64,000 bases of DNA from Stappia sediminis. Lineage in GTDB: Bacteria > Pseudomonadota > Alphaproteobacteria > Rhizobiales > Stappiaceae. A program made the translations under genes and the position numbers. The stretch covers positions 343,046-407,045 of the forward strand of contig NZ_WUMV01000009.1 in the NCBI RefSeq assembly GCF_009826895.1. The letters run 5' to 3'. Every line of letters starts with the position of its first letter. Position 1 is the stretch's first letter. Under the pieces are notes generated by a model. That model had not been told where the DNA came from. It ran no database searches and worked only from the letters and a program-made list of their open reading frames with translations. Shown here piece by piece: positions 26,586-35,850 of the stretch.

Positions 26586-26773
26586 TTTCCTCCTCCGCAA
26601 CGCGCGCCCCACTGCGTAGTCGCTTGCTTGCAACCGCGGGCCGAGACCGCTTAATCATTCTAAAGCTTCTCCCCTAAAAGCGAAGTCGCTTTTGTGATAA
26701 GAAAACGCTTCGACATCAGTATGTTGAAGTACAATCTTACCGTTAAATCGACTGCTTTTCGGCAGAAAATCCT

Positions 26774-27637
26774 CTAATATGCCCCCCGCCCGCTCAGCAG
26801 GGCCGGTATCGTGCGCAGAACGATTGCCACATCGCGCTTCAATGCGATGGTGCGCACATATTCGGCGTCCAATTGTATTCTGATGCCGTAGTCGGTATCG
26901 GAGCGGCCCGAAACCTGCCAAAGACCGGTCATTCCCGGGGGGACGCGAAAATAAGCGTCGAAGTCGGCGCCATCGAAAAGACAAGCCTGTGTTAATTCGT
27001 TGTACCCGCGCGGCCTCGGGCCGACAATGCTCATGTCCCCCCTGAGCACGTTAAAAAGCTGCGGCAACTCATCGAGGCTGTATCTACGCAGAAAGCGCCC
27101 CGCGCCCGCGATGCGCGGATCGTCGCGAAGTTTGAAGCGCTTGTTGTATTCGGCGCGCGCATCCGGATGTTCCGCGAAATACGCCTCGAGAATCCTGTCC
27201 CCGTCCATCTTCATTGTCCGGAATTTAAACATGCGAAAACTGCGCTTCATTGCACCTGGGCGCTTGCACGAGTAAATGACGGGGCCTCCATCCATGGCGA
27301 CAAGCGCGGATATCATGAGCAGCACAGGCGCAAGAACCATGATCGCTGCCAGCGAGACAGCTATGTCGAAGCCGCGCTTCCAGACCGGTAGCGGAGAATT
27401 CAACGTCCGCCGCAGGATCGGCGTCAGGCGACGGCCGATTAGGTCCGCCCGTATCGCCAATCGATGGGAGCCCGTCCCCGATCGGCTCAGGGCGATGGCT
27501 ACCGATGGACGCACATTTTGCCGAAAGGCCCGTTTTTCTTCGAGGATGCGCAAAACATTCTCCTCAAGGCTGCGACGCGCACCCCTCCATGCGCGTTCGT
27601 ATTTAAGTACGGCCGTCCCGTGCAGCGCCGTTATCAA
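26774..27637 (-). CDS. Undecaprenyl-phosphate sugar phosphotransferase (ExoY/WcaJ family)
   Basis: The priming enzyme that moves a sugar-1-phosphate to undecaprenyl phosphate and so starts repeat-unit synthesis. The 287-aa form has a membrane re-entrant helix (DIAVSLAAIMVLAPVLLMISALVAM region, about 90-115) and the catalytic bacterial sugar transferase domain: FKFRTMKMDGD, KLRDDPRIAGAGRFLRRYSLDELPQL split over 168-195, the MSIVGPRP signature (about 205) and GMTGLWQVSGRSD (about 235). It belongs to the short ExoY class without the long N-terminal helices of WcaJ. The start is uncertain: the frame opens with a TTG and no better codon is visible for the first 70 residues. Confidence 0.92.
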   Translation of the reverse strand: MITALHGTAVLKYERAWRGARRSLEENVLRILEEKRAFRQNVRPSVAIALSRSGTGSHRLAIRADLIGRRLTPILRRTLNSPLPVWKRGFDIAVSLAAIMVLAPVLLMISALVAMDGGPVIYSCKRPGAMKRSFRMFKFRTMKMDGDRILEAYFAEHPDARAEYNKRFKLRDDPRIAGAGRFLRRYSLDELPQLFNVLRGDMSIVGPRPRGYNELTQACLFDGADFDAYFRVPPGMTGLWQVSGRSDTDYGIRIQLDAEYVRTIALKRDVAIVLRTIPALLSGRGAY

Positions 27638-27849
27638 ATCGCCCTAGCTCCGCACGGCGATCAGGCGCCCCCCCTTTTGTGCCCCCTATTACCTCGCCAC
27701 TTCGCAGCCAATTCCCGAAGCGCACCAAGCCTGCCGAAAGACCAAATGCTTTTCGTTGGGGAATTCAGCTTTAGAAATTTTCTTTGTCGGCCTGCCGCCG
27801 CTTTCGGTGCTGCCCGACTACAATGGCGATCTCGCCTTGAACGATGACC

Positions 27850-28716
27850 TCAGTTCGCGCTTCCTGAGTTCGTGAGCTCCACCACTCCGCGATCTTCGGG
27901 TTCTTCCTGCGATGGGAATAGCCCAACGCGTTGCACCAACGGTGGCGACGCGAGCGCTGCTGGATCAGTATCAGTGCCCGCCCGCCGCTGCGTCGGCGCG
28001 CTCGGTTGCAGGCCGAGCGTCGGGCAATCGTCCAACGAAACCTGAAAATCCGCTCTCAGCGGATTTTGCGTCTTCACAAAGGGGAAATTCGCCCGCAGCT
28101 GTTCTTCTCGGACGGATTCGTCCTCAAGGAGCTCCACATCCTGCCTCGGCGCCGCTTGCGCCATCGCGCAGCCGCCGCGCAGGATCTGGCAAAAACCGTC
28201 GTAGGTGCAGATATCCGTGGCGCCACTGAACACAACGACGCGCGTAGCGCCATTGGGCTCCACCGACATGTCGAATTCAGTTCCGCGGACCCCGATTGTC
28301 GCCGTGGGCGTATTTATCCTGTACGCCCGCTTTTCGCTATTTCCCGTAATCATACGAAAGGACCCGCCTAGAGCCCGAACGGTGAAATTGTTTGCTGTAC
28401 TGCTTGAGCGAAGAAGATAGGATTCTATCAGTAGGGACGAGCGCGGTCCTACCACCAGCTTAGTCTGGTCGCTGAATATGAGATGGACGAGACCCGCCGC
28501 ATCCGTTGCAATACGGTCTCCTTCCTGCACCGCCGTGCCCCTGACGATTACGATGTCGACTTCCGCTTTGGCACTGATCCTTCGCGCGTCGGGCACGCTC
28601 TCGACCGCCCTACCAGCCACAGGCTGTGCGGATAATTCCCCCGCCGTCGCGGCTAGGATCAGGGTCGCTCCGACGACTCGGGCAAGAATTCGCTCGTTTA
28701 CATTTAATCGGACCAT
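27850..28716 (-). CDS. FecR-domain exported protein
   Basis: A 288-aa protein with a clear signal peptide (RVVGATLILAATAGELSAQP) and one FecR domain at about 50-180: VQEGDRIATDAAGLVHLIFSD, LVVGPRSSLLI and ATIGVRGTEFDMSV are the usual landmarks. The C-terminal 90 residues are low complexity with four cysteines in total in the mature part. Free-standing exported FecR-domain proteins of this kind often accompany polysaccharide loci; here it is the first minus-strand gene of the exopolysaccharide region. It would be periplasmic or outer-membrane associated and its role is unknown. AAGGA precedes the ATG, and the upstream region is AT-rich. Confidence 0.88.
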   Translation of the reverse strand: MVRLNVNERILARVVGATLILAATAGELSAQPVAGRAVESVPDARRISAKAEVDIVIVRGTAVQEGDRIATDAAGLVHLIFSDQTKLVVGPRSSLLIESYLLRSSSTANNFTVRALGGSFRMITGNSEKRAYRINTPTATIGVRGTEFDMSVEPNGATRVVVFSGATDICTYDGFCQILRGGCAMAQAAPRQDVELLEDESVREEQLRANFPFVKTQNPLRADFQVSLDDCPTLGLQPSAPTQRRAGTDTDPAALASPPLVQRVGLFPSQEEPEDRGVVELTNSGSAN

Positions 28717-28719
28717 GCC

Positions 28720-28860
28720 AAAATCCTTCTACTGTCAACCGGAGCGGCAACGTCCCAATCAAATTTCTGTGGAAAACTAATATTAACGAAACTTTACGTG
28801 AATTAAAGTATTATTTTTAAGCAAATTTTAATATTTGGTTGACTCGATGAATAATCATCA
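28720..28860 (-). promoter_or_regulatory. AT-rich upstream region of the FecR-domain gene
   Basis: AT-rich DNA with several A/T runs (AAAGTATTATTTTTAAGC, TTTTAATATTTGG) immediately upstream of the fecR-type gene. No ORF is credible here. It resembles the interval before the ExoP-like operon and may carry the same type of promoter. Confidence 0.4.
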
Positions 28861-29027
28861 CGTGAAAGTAGCATTCGAACAGCCTGTGATTGATGTATTT
28901 CCCATCTGCCACTTTATGGGCGTTTTAACGGCCCGACTTTCGGCGAAAAACGTTCCCGACGGTGATCTGCTCCACGGAAAGTGGCCATTCCTCTAGGTTA
29001 GCATTGGCTCCAATACTGGAGCTGAGA

Positions 29028-29190
29028 ATGCCGAAGAAACGCTATTCCCCCGAAGAAATCATCGCGCTGTTCCGAGAGGCCGAGGTTCGCCTGAGTCGAG
29101 GCAAAACGGTTGGCCGGATTTGAAGGATGCTTGGGGTGTCTGCGCAAAGCCACTACCGATGGCGGCCCCAGGCGATATGGAATTCAAATG
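29028..29190 (+). pseudogene. Remnant of IS3-family transposase OrfA
   Basis: The frame from the ATG at 29028 reads MPKKRYSPEEIIALFREAE, then LSRGKTVGRI, a TGA in place of the expected Cys codon, and RMLGVSAQSHYRWRP. This is the helix-turn-helix start of an IS3-type OrfA, interrupted by a stop and cut off after about 50 codons. No OrfB is present. It is a decayed insertion sequence at the boundary between the exopolysaccharide locus and a mosaic region. Confidence 0.8.
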
Positions 29191-29260
29191 CGCCCGATAA
29201 TCGATGCCCTTCGCTCGAAACATGCAAGAGCGAGCGGTGGACGCTTCGGGCGTTCCATAG

Positions 29261-29364
29261 CTAGGGTCTGGACCCATAAAATTGACGGAAATGGTATGAG
29301 CCGATTTGAGGCGGTAACGAGGAACAGGAACGCAGGAACAAGAACGCAGGAAACCAGACCCTAG
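29261..29364. mobile_element. Mini-element A, 104 bp, CTAG-ended inverted repeats
   Basis: Starts CTAGGGTCTGG and ends CCAGACCCTAG (11-bp perfect inverted repeat). The interior, from ATTGACGGAAATGG to CGCAGGAAACC, is a diverged copy of the left part of the neighbouring element; the shared ATGGTATGAGCC recurs exactly 100 bp later (29291 and 29391). It shares its right CTAG with the next element. Confidence 0.7.
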
Positions 29365-29629
29365 GGTCAGGACCTATTCAATTGAGGAAAATGGTATGAG
29401 CCAATTTGGTTGGATACGAGGAGCAAAAGCGCAGGAAACCGTCTGGTTTTCAAGGCTTTTCGACAAAGTCGCCGGCCAAATCGGCCATATCTGTACAGAC
29501 ACCGAAACGGCTTCGACCTGCCTTGTCGAAGCGCTTGGCCGGGTAGTCAACCCGCCCCGCGCCCATCTCCTAGCATCTCTTTGCCGTTTCAGGTGCCATT
29601 TCCGTCAATTTAATAGGTCCTGACCCTAG
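29361..29629. mobile_element. Mini-element B, 269 bp, MITE-like with about 34-bp inverted repeats
   Basis: The left end begins CTAGGGTCAGGACCTATT and continues to AATTGAGGAAAATGG; the right end is the inverse complement with three or four mismatches and closes with CTAG. No transposase lies inside; a 75-codon frame across it has no protein-like character. The following 29630-29933 region contains no gene that I can support. Confidence 0.75.
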
Positions 29630-29933
29630 ATACTTTTGATTGAATTTGGCTTCACGAAGATGTCCCGAGAGGCGATCGCACCTTCGATCCCGCGCATAAT
29701 CTCCATCAATCTCTGGTGTTGGATAGGCGCGTCCGCCTTATGGAAAGAGGGACTTTTAAACCGCTCCGAGCCCATAAAACCTGACACCTTTGCTTACGCT
29801 GACCTGCTGCCTTGTTACAGCCTTGCCGTTAGCGTCCTTCCTGGCCTAAGCTGTTGGTGAACTCGACTTAATTCTGACCAACGACCACCGGATTGTTTCT
29901 TAGATTTTGATGCCAGTTTACGGGGCAGCCCAA

Positions 29934-31601
29934 ATGTTCATCGACGCTAATGAATTGGCGGACAATGCTCAATTGGACTGCGAAATCTGCATTATCGGGG
30001 CGGGTCCCGCAGGGATCGTCCTTGCTGATGGCCTAGGAAAGATGGGATTACAGATCTGCCTCACGGAGGCAGGTGGCTTGCTGCCACAAAGTGATCATGC
30101 GGTCCCCAGCGTGTCCGAACAGCTAAATCATTCGATCATAGTTCACCCACGAACAAGATACTTTGGCGGTATGAGCAATGCTTGGGGCGGCGTACGCGGA
30201 CTCAATGTTGGTTTCATGCCGCTCGACCCAATCGACTTTGAGAAGAGACCGTGGGTGCCAAACAGCGGCTGGCCAATTTCTTACCAAGAGTTAAAGCCTT
30301 TTTACGAACGCGCGTGCAGCCTCGTTAACGAACTGCCAAGTGAAGATTTTGATGCACAGCGGCATAGCGATCACCTTCTCGCGGCATTCGACGATGACGT
30401 TTTCCGATCGTGCATGACCTATCTTGTCAGACCCATCAGGTTTGGAAAGCAGTACCAAGAGGCGTTGGGTCGGGCACAAAATGTCCGCGTTCTGCTGAAC
30501 TCCTACGCGACAGAAATCGAAGAATGCCGATCAGAGCACGGTATTAGCCTTATCCACTCCTTTGCAAAGGGCGGAAAAAAGCACCGGTTATCTGCAGGAA
30601 TATTCGTGTTGGCATGCGGCGGTCTTGAGACCACGCGACTCCTGCTTGCCTCCAAACGCAAACATGCCTGCGGCGTAGGAAATCAGAATGATCTGGTTGG
30701 CCGCTACTATATGCAACATCCCAAAGGCAGCCACGGGCATATAGCCCTTCGAAAAAATACTAAATTGAAGTGCTACGTGCCGGGCCTTTTGCTTAAAGAT
30801 CGGCTTTTAAAGGCTTGTATCTCGCTCACAAACCAACGGCAGCGCCGCGAAGAGCTATTGAACCACCGGGTCGTACTTGCTCCGTTGTTGCAGCTTTCGG
30901 GAAGCCACGCCGCCAGACGCTACGGCGAACTCCGCGCCTTATGGAGCGAGAGGCAATGTGGAAAAGCCTTTCGTATGGTAGCGACTTCTGGTGCGATTGG
31001 CATACCCAAGGTCGCGGCTTCCACCTGCAGGAATATAATCTCTTCTTTATCCCATGGAGCCCTGCACTATCGGGTAATCAACCATATGGAGCAATTGCCC
31101 GAGCCATCCAGCCGCATTGAGCTTTCCAGGGAAACGAACCGCTTCGGTGTTCCTCTCCTGCGCACGAGATGGCGCATCGGTGACGCGGAGAAGAAAAGCC
31201 TCTGCCGCTTCCACGAACTTCTAGGCCAAAACCTCAGCCGCTACAAAATTGGCAGCCTTCAAAGCCGCCTAGACCCGCAAATGAATAGCTGGCCAGTTTT
31301 AACGTCATCGTCCCATGATCTCGGAACTACCCGCATGCACTCAGATCCACGGTATGGCGTAACCGACGCTAACGGCGGTGTCCATGGTTTGAGAAACCTT
31401 TACATTATCGGGGGCGCTCTATTCCCTACAGGTGGCCATGCTAACCCGACTTTGACGATCATAGCGTTGGCGCTTCGTATGGTGGCCCATCTTGCGGTTC
31501 AGGCACGGATGACGCCGCGTTTGGTTCGGCCATTTCACGCCTCAGTCCGCAAAGATCTTGTCGGCAACGGATCCAAATTGCCGCAACCCCGGGAACGTTG
31601 A
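29934..31601 (+). CDS. GMC-family FAD-dependent oxidoreductase
   Basis: A 555-aa flavoprotein of the glucose-methanol-choline oxidoreductase family. From the ATG at 29934 it reads MFIDANELADN, then the FAD-binding CEICIIGAGPAG (about 17-28), FGGMSNAWGG (about 80-90) and, at the C-terminus, SSHDLGTTRMH and the FAD/active-site region LYIIGGALFPTGGHANPT. Many relatives begin with MFIDA, so I prefer this start to the ATG 24 bases upstream. The substrate is unknown. The gene is visibly AT-richer than its neighbours and sits just after an IS remnant and two MITEs, which suggests acquisition by transfer. No partner cytochrome or small subunit is adjacent. Confidence 0.87.
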   Translation: MFIDANELADNAQLDCEICIIGAGPAGIVLADGLGKMGLQICLTEAGGLLPQSDHAVPSVSEQLNHSIIVHPRTRYFGGMSNAWGGVRGLNVGFMPLDPIDFEKRPWVPNSGWPISYQELKPFYERACSLVNELPSEDFDAQRHSDHLLAAFDDDVFRSCMTYLVRPIRFGKQYQEALGRAQNVRVLLNSYATEIEECRSEHGISLIHSFAKGGKKHRLSAGIFVLACGGLETTRLLLASKRKHACGVGNQNDLVGRYYMQHPKGSHGHIALRKNTKLKCYVPGLLLKDRLLKACISLTNQRQRREELLNHRVVLAPLLQLSGSHAARRYGELRALWSERQCGKAFRMVATSGAIGIPKVAASTCRNIISSLSHGALHYRVINHMEQLPEPSSRIELSRETNRFGVPLLRTRWRIGDAEKKSLCRFHELLGQNLSRYKIGSLQSRLDPQMNSWPVLTSSSHDLGTTRMHSDPRYGVTDANGGVHGLRNLYIIGGALFPTGGHANPTLTIIALALRMVAHLAVQARMTPRLVRPFHASVRKDLVGNGSKLPQPRER

Positions 31602-31747
31602 TTGATTGGTAGTTGGCCCTCGGCGCCGGCTATCGGATCTGTAAGATCTGGCGTAATGTCATTGTCATCAACGCGCTTCGTGCCGTTAATGAAAAGGTTT
31701 TCGGCGGGTGGCAGACGAACGTCAATTTCACAGCCGGAGTGGGTCGC

Positions 31748-31800
31748 TTAGAGCGCTTTCCACGAAAGCAGGATCGCTTTCATGGGAGGAATTCGCTCCG
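31748..31800. repeat. REP-like palindromic repeat, copy 2
   Basis: Reads TTAGAGCGCTTTCC...GAAAGCAGGATCGCTTTC...ATTCGCTCC, alignable base by base with copy 1 at 16045-16099 (same order of GAGCG, GAAAGC, GGATCGCTT and CGCTCC blocks). The surrounding 31602-32143 interval is otherwise without a supported gene; it contains a run of ten C at about 31861-31870. Confidence 0.55.
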
Positions 31801-32143
31801 GATGCCCGGAGTTGTTCTTCTCCGTTTCTTCTGTCAGGCGGAAGCGGTGAGTTTGGGAGCCCCCCCCCGGTCTTGGCTGCGCGGCCCAATTCACCGAATT
31901 CGCTTCGCAACGCCACTGGCCGGAATTGCTTCGTTAGCTCCCTGTCGATTTTCGATCCCATCTCGAGCAGGATCGCATAGGCTAAGCGCCACGAGTAGTG
32001 CTCCTTGTAGGCGCGTTCTTCGGTAAGAGCTGCGAATACGTCGCAAAAGATTTTGATCCGGACGGTTGGGGATTACGGCTCTTTCAGCGATTTATTGCCG
32101 TTGTTTGTTGTATCCCCGCTTCGATTATTGAGAGGTCAATCGG

Positions 32144-33595
32144 TCAGATTTTTTCTGGAATTGGCAAATTGCTTCGCATTAACGCCAGATGCAGAGTTCC
32201 ACCGAGAACTGCGCCGATCACCCATCCGAAACCGGAAAGCCCCGCCAGTGCGGGCACCCAGACGGTCGCCACCGAGAAAATCGCGGAAGCGCCAAAGGCG
32301 AGAATAGCCTTGTGATTCCAGCCGTTGCCGTAGAAATAGGGCCCTTCCGGGTCGGACGAGAACATGTCCTCGACCGAAATTTTCTGCCGTCTCAGCAGGT
32401 AGTAGTCGGCCACGAGGATTCCGTAGAGCGGTGCGAGAAATGCACCGAGCGTATCGACAAATCCCGCAATACCGATGTTGGAGATCAGGGGCACCCATAG
32501 CGCGCCGATGAAAAAGGCGATTATTGCGGTGATGATCCCGCCCATCTTTGCAGAGATCGTCGATGGCGCAAGATTTGCGATGTCATAGGCGGGCGGGATG
32601 AAGTTCGCGACCAGGTTGATGCCGACCGTGGCCGCGAAGAACGTGACGGCCGCGACCAGCGTGAGAAACACGTTGTCCACCCGGTCCACGATATCGGCCG
32701 GATTGGTGAGTTTTTCTCCGAAAAGAATGACGGTTCCCGCTGTGACGAACAGCGCGATGAGCGAAAAGAAAGCCATTGAGACCGGCAAGCCCCAGAAATT
32801 GCCTGTTTTCATTGCGCGCTCGGATTTCACGAAGCGCGAAAAATCGCCGAAATTGATTATAACGGCCGCGAAATACGCGATCATGGTGCCGATAATTGTG
32901 AAGAAGGCGGCAACGGGACCTCGCGGGTCCGTGGCTTCGGCACCTTCGAAAATCGTACCGAGCGCGCCGAAAATGCCGTTGCCGGCCTTCCACCAGATCA
33001 CGAGGCATAGCGCGATCATGACCACATAGACGAAAGGACCGGCCCAGTTCAGGAACTTGCCGACCCAGTCTATGCCACGCATGAAGAGCGCGACCTGGAA
33101 AACGCAGACGATGGCGTAGGAGAGCCACCCGACCAACGTCATGCCCAGGAATTCGCCGCCCCCATCGGTGCCCAGTATCGTGTTGAGAAGCAACGCCACG
33201 GCCGTTGAGGCGAAGTAGGTCTGAACGCCGTACCAGAAAATGGCGACGATACCGCGGATGAGAGCGGGAAAGCGCGCCCCGTAGACGCCCATGGACGCTC
33301 TTGCCATGACCGGATAAGGCACGCCGAATTTCACCGAGGGCTTGCCGGTGAGGTTTACGAGGATCATCACGAAAAAGCCCGCAATGACAATTGCAGCAAA
33401 TACCGCCCAGCCATTGATGCCATATGTAATGAAAAGCGATGCGGCCAACGAATAACCGAACAGGCTCTGAATGTCGTTGTTCCACACGTTGAAGATCTCG
33501 AAGGCGCCCCATTTTCTTTTTTCAGGCGGCAGCGGAGCAAGGTCTTCGTTGTGAAGCGAACCGTCGTGAGCGCTTGTCGTGGGTGTCAGAGCCAT
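32144..33595 (-). CDS. NCS1-family nucleobase/hydantoin permease
   Basis: A 483-aa inner-membrane transporter of the nucleobase:cation symporter-1 family, with about 12 helices. The N-terminal FNVWNNDIQSLFGYSLAASL and GVPYPVMARASMGVYGARFP (about 88-107) are strongly typical of NCS1 permeases for hydantoin, allantoin, uracil or thiamine precursors. A later LAPLYGILVADYYLLRRQ and the C-terminal YFYGNGWNHKAILAF also match. I use the ATG with complement at 33593-33595; a 40-codon upstream extension is not protein-like. No catabolic partner gene is adjacent, so the substrate is open. Confidence 0.92.
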   Translation of the reverse strand: MALTPTTSAHDGSLHNEDLAPLPPEKRKWGAFEIFNVWNNDIQSLFGYSLAASLFITYGINGWAVFAAIVIAGFFVMILVNLTGKPSVKFGVPYPVMARASMGVYGARFPALIRGIVAIFWYGVQTYFASTAVALLLNTILGTDGGGEFLGMTLVGWLSYAIVCVFQVALFMRGIDWVGKFLNWAGPFVYVVMIALCLVIWWKAGNGIFGALGTIFEGAEATDPRGPVAAFFTIIGTMIAYFAAVIINFGDFSRFVKSERAMKTGNFWGLPVSMAFFSLIALFVTAGTVILFGEKLTNPADIVDRVDNVFLTLVAAVTFFAATVGINLVANFIPPAYDIANLAPSTISAKMGGIITAIIAFFIGALWVPLISNIGIAGFVDTLGAFLAPLYGILVADYYLLRRQKISVEDMFSSDPEGPYFYGNGWNHKAILAFGASAIFSVATVWVPALAGLSGFGWVIGAVLGGTLHLALMRSNLPIPEKI

Positions 33596-33942
33596 ATGTA
33601 AATCCTTATCTAAATCCTTGAAGCAACCGGGCTGACAGTTGGCCTCATCCGCCTGTTGAATGCTTGAACTATGGGTTCCGGACAAAGGTTGAGGACTGGG
33701 TCCAAACCCTAACACATCCTCAGGTATCCGGGTTGGCAGGACAAGTTTCCTCTACGTTTGCTGTTGGTCATGGGGCGAAACCGGTCAAACCGCACAAGGT
33801 CCATGACCGACTTTCGAGCAGGGTACTGTCGGCGAAGAATGATGACAGCTCTATTGCACGTGATCCCACGCTACCCCGCGATGCGGACTCACGGATGAAA
33901 TATGATTAGAGTGGATGCACAGCGAAATGAGGCGCTACCACC

Positions 33943-34806
33943 ATGCAGGTTCCAGCCCTCGTCACAGCAGGACCGATCCCTCGACGCAGGTGCCTTCTCG
34001 CACTCGCCGCAGTGTTCCTCGCACTGAATGCAACTGCGCAGGCCGAAGATCAGGCCCTGGATGCAGGCATGGCGTTTGAAGGTGTGGTTGAAATCGCGCA
34101 CGCTTTTGACATAACGCCTGCTGCGGACAACAAGATACTGCGGCTCAACTTCATCGAGGGCCAGCTTGTCGACAAGGGAGATCTGCTAGTCGAATTCGAC
34201 CCGCGTTTCATAAGTCTGGACGCCGATTACGCGGCGGCCGCCGAAAACAAGGCCAAGGCTCAACTCTCCCTCGCCCGCGACAAACTGGAGCGCCTCGAAA
34301 GGCTAAAGGAGAACAACACGATCTCGGTCGCCGACTACCTGACGGCGGTACATGACATGCAAGTCGCCGAAGCGGATCTGGAACTTGCGAGGATTACGCG
34401 CCGCCGGGCGGAGATCCTGCTTGAAGATCAGAAGCTATATGCTCCCTTCAGCGGACAGATGTCATCACCCAAGGCGAATGAGGGAGCGGATGTCGAAGTT
34501 GGCGAAGACAGCGCAATCGGCACCATATATCGGCTCGACCCAATCAATGTCCGTTTCGATTTTCCCGTCGCCATGCTGATTTCGCGGATGCAGTCGGGTG
34601 CCATCGATCGTGAGATCTTGAAAAAACTTCGCATAGAACTCCAATTGCCCGACGGCAGCATTTACGAGCATACGGGACGCGCACTTTCCGCGCGGCCCTA
34701 TATCAACGAAGCCACGCAAATGGGCACGATCATCGCCCAATTCCCCAATCCGAACTACATTCTGCGGCCCGGCCTGAGGGTCACGCTGCGCCGTGCGGCC
34801 GAATGA
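33943..34806 (+). CDS. Periplasmic adaptor (membrane-fusion) protein, RND/HlyD type, without a pump gene
   Basis: A 287-aa exported protein. It has a signal peptide (RRRCLLALAAVFLALNATAQA), a barrel-sandwich/lipoyl half motif (AADNKILRLNFIEGQLVDKGDLLVEFD split around residue 60), an alpha-helical hairpin at about 95-150, the second lipoyl half (LYAPFSGQMSS) and a C-terminal beta-barrel domain. This is the layout of RND-pump adaptors, somewhat shorter than the usual 350-400 aa. No RND transporter, ABC subunit or outer-membrane channel follows; instead its stop overlaps a 54-codon frame. It may serve a transporter encoded elsewhere. Confidence 0.85.
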   Translation: MQVPALVTAGPIPRRRCLLALAAVFLALNATAQAEDQALDAGMAFEGVVEIAHAFDITPAADNKILRLNFIEGQLVDKGDLLVEFDPRFISLDADYAAAAENKAKAQLSLARDKLERLERLKENNTISVADYLTAVHDMQVAEADLELARITRRRAEILLEDQKLYAPFSGQMSSPKANEGADVEVGEDSAIGTIYRLDPINVRFDFPVAMLISRMQSGAIDREILKKLRIELQLPDGSIYEHTGRALSARPYINEATQMGTIIAQFPNPNYILRPGLRVTLRRAAE

Positions 34807-34967
34807 GCCTGCGTTTTAAAGCCGGCCGCATTCGTCCCTACGAAGGACCGTTCGTAAGCGCCGAAAACCTGGCGATTCCGGATGCCGTGATCTCCCGCTT
34901 GAATGCGCCTAAACTTTCTGCCGGACGTTTCGCCTTGCAGTCCGGTCACACAGCCGCGCCCGATTGA
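34803..34967 (+). CDS. Possible 54-aa microprotein overlapping the adaptor gene stop
   Basis: An ATG overlaps the adaptor stop by 4 bp (ATGA) and opens a 54-codon frame starting MSLRFKAGRIRPYEGPF. It is basic, without a membrane segment or known motif. The overlap is the kind used for translational coupling, but the frame is short and I have no independent support, so it may be chance. Confidence 0.3.
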   Translation: MSLRFKAGRIRPYEGPFVSAENLAIPDAVISRLNAPKLSAGRFALQSGHTAAPD

Positions 34968-35006
34968 AAATAGCGCTCGGCCCTTACGTCACACGAGGAG
35001 GCGTCC

Positions 35007-35642
35007 ATGGCGAACATACCCGACGATGGCCTTAAGCGAATTCATTGGGCGGTGTCTCCGGCCGGAAGTGAGGAACTGAAAGCTCGCTACGACCTTTGGG
35101 CCCGGCACTACGACGCCGACCTGACCGAGATCGAGAACTACACGGCTCCCGCGAAAGCGGCCAATGCGGCTGCACGATACCTCAGGCCCGACGCTCGCAC
35201 TCTGGATGCCGCATGCGGCACGGGGCTGAGTGGCGCCGCACTTCACGACAAGGGCTTCACCAACCTTGTCGGGCTCGACTTTTCGCCCGCGATGCTGGAA
35301 CAGGCGAGACGCAAGGGCATCTACCGCGAGCTGGTGACCGGCGACCTCTCGAAATCGCTCGAATTTCCAGACGACGCCTTTCAAGCCGTGACCATCGTTG
35401 GAGAAAGCATCCACCTTCCCGTTGAATGCTATCGCGAATTCGTCCGCATCGTGCAGCCGGGCGGATATATCGTCTACTGCGGGTCCGATGAACGCGCAAA
35501 AGAGCGGGGCCTCTGGAAACTCTGCGAAACGTTGGAGCGAGAGGGGCGATTAAAGTTCGTTGAAAGCGGAGAGCCTTTTCGCCCGCTTCCAGTTTCCGAG
35601 CCTGATCTCACGTTCGTCACTGTCGTACATCTGGTGACCTAG
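35007..35642 (+). CDS. Class I SAM-dependent methyltransferase
   Basis: A 211-aa cytoplasmic methyltransferase. Motif I is LDAACGTGLSG (about 68-78), motif II VGLDFSPAMLEQAR, and post-motifs include GDLSKSLEFPDDAFQAV and VQPGGYIVYCG. GAGGAGG seven bases upstream of the ATG fixes the start. The opening DLWARHYDADL is typical of small-molecule methyltransferases related to the WBSCR27 group. The substrate is unknown. It stands just before the UDP-glucuronate epimerase, but 200 bp of intergenic DNA argues against a shared operon. Confidence 0.88.
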   Translation: MANIPDDGLKRIHWAVSPAGSEELKARYDLWARHYDADLTEIENYTAPAKAANAAARYLRPDARTLDAACGTGLSGAALHDKGFTNLVGLDFSPAMLEQARRKGIYRELVTGDLSKSLEFPDDAFQAVTIVGESIHLPVECYREFVRIVQPGGYIVYCGSDERAKERGLWKLCETLEREGRLKFVESGEPFRPLPVSEPDLTFVTVVHLVT

Positions 35643-35850
35643 AGTGAATCCTGACAAATCCGTATCGGTTTTGGCGGGATCTGCGTATGGCTGCAGGGGC
35701 TCTGCGCCCCCCCTTGGAAAATCCGCAGTGGCTCCTCCCGTGAGCACTGCGTCGGCGGTCAATATCCCGGTAATCGAAGGGGTTTTCAGGCGTTGACTTT
35801 CATTCGGCGACAGCCTTCACTCATTGCGTATGTGCAAGTATGAGGTCGGT

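Noticed and set aside
28847..28996. A 49-codon frame starting MNNHHVKVAFEQ upstream of the IS3 remnant
   Set aside because: Too short, no ribosome-binding site, and it lies in an AT-rich to IS-derived transition with no recognisable protein pattern.
29400..29623. A 75-codon frame inside mini-element B
   Set aside because: It spans the whole MITE including the terminal repeat, has no domain and resembles read-through of non-coding mobile DNA.
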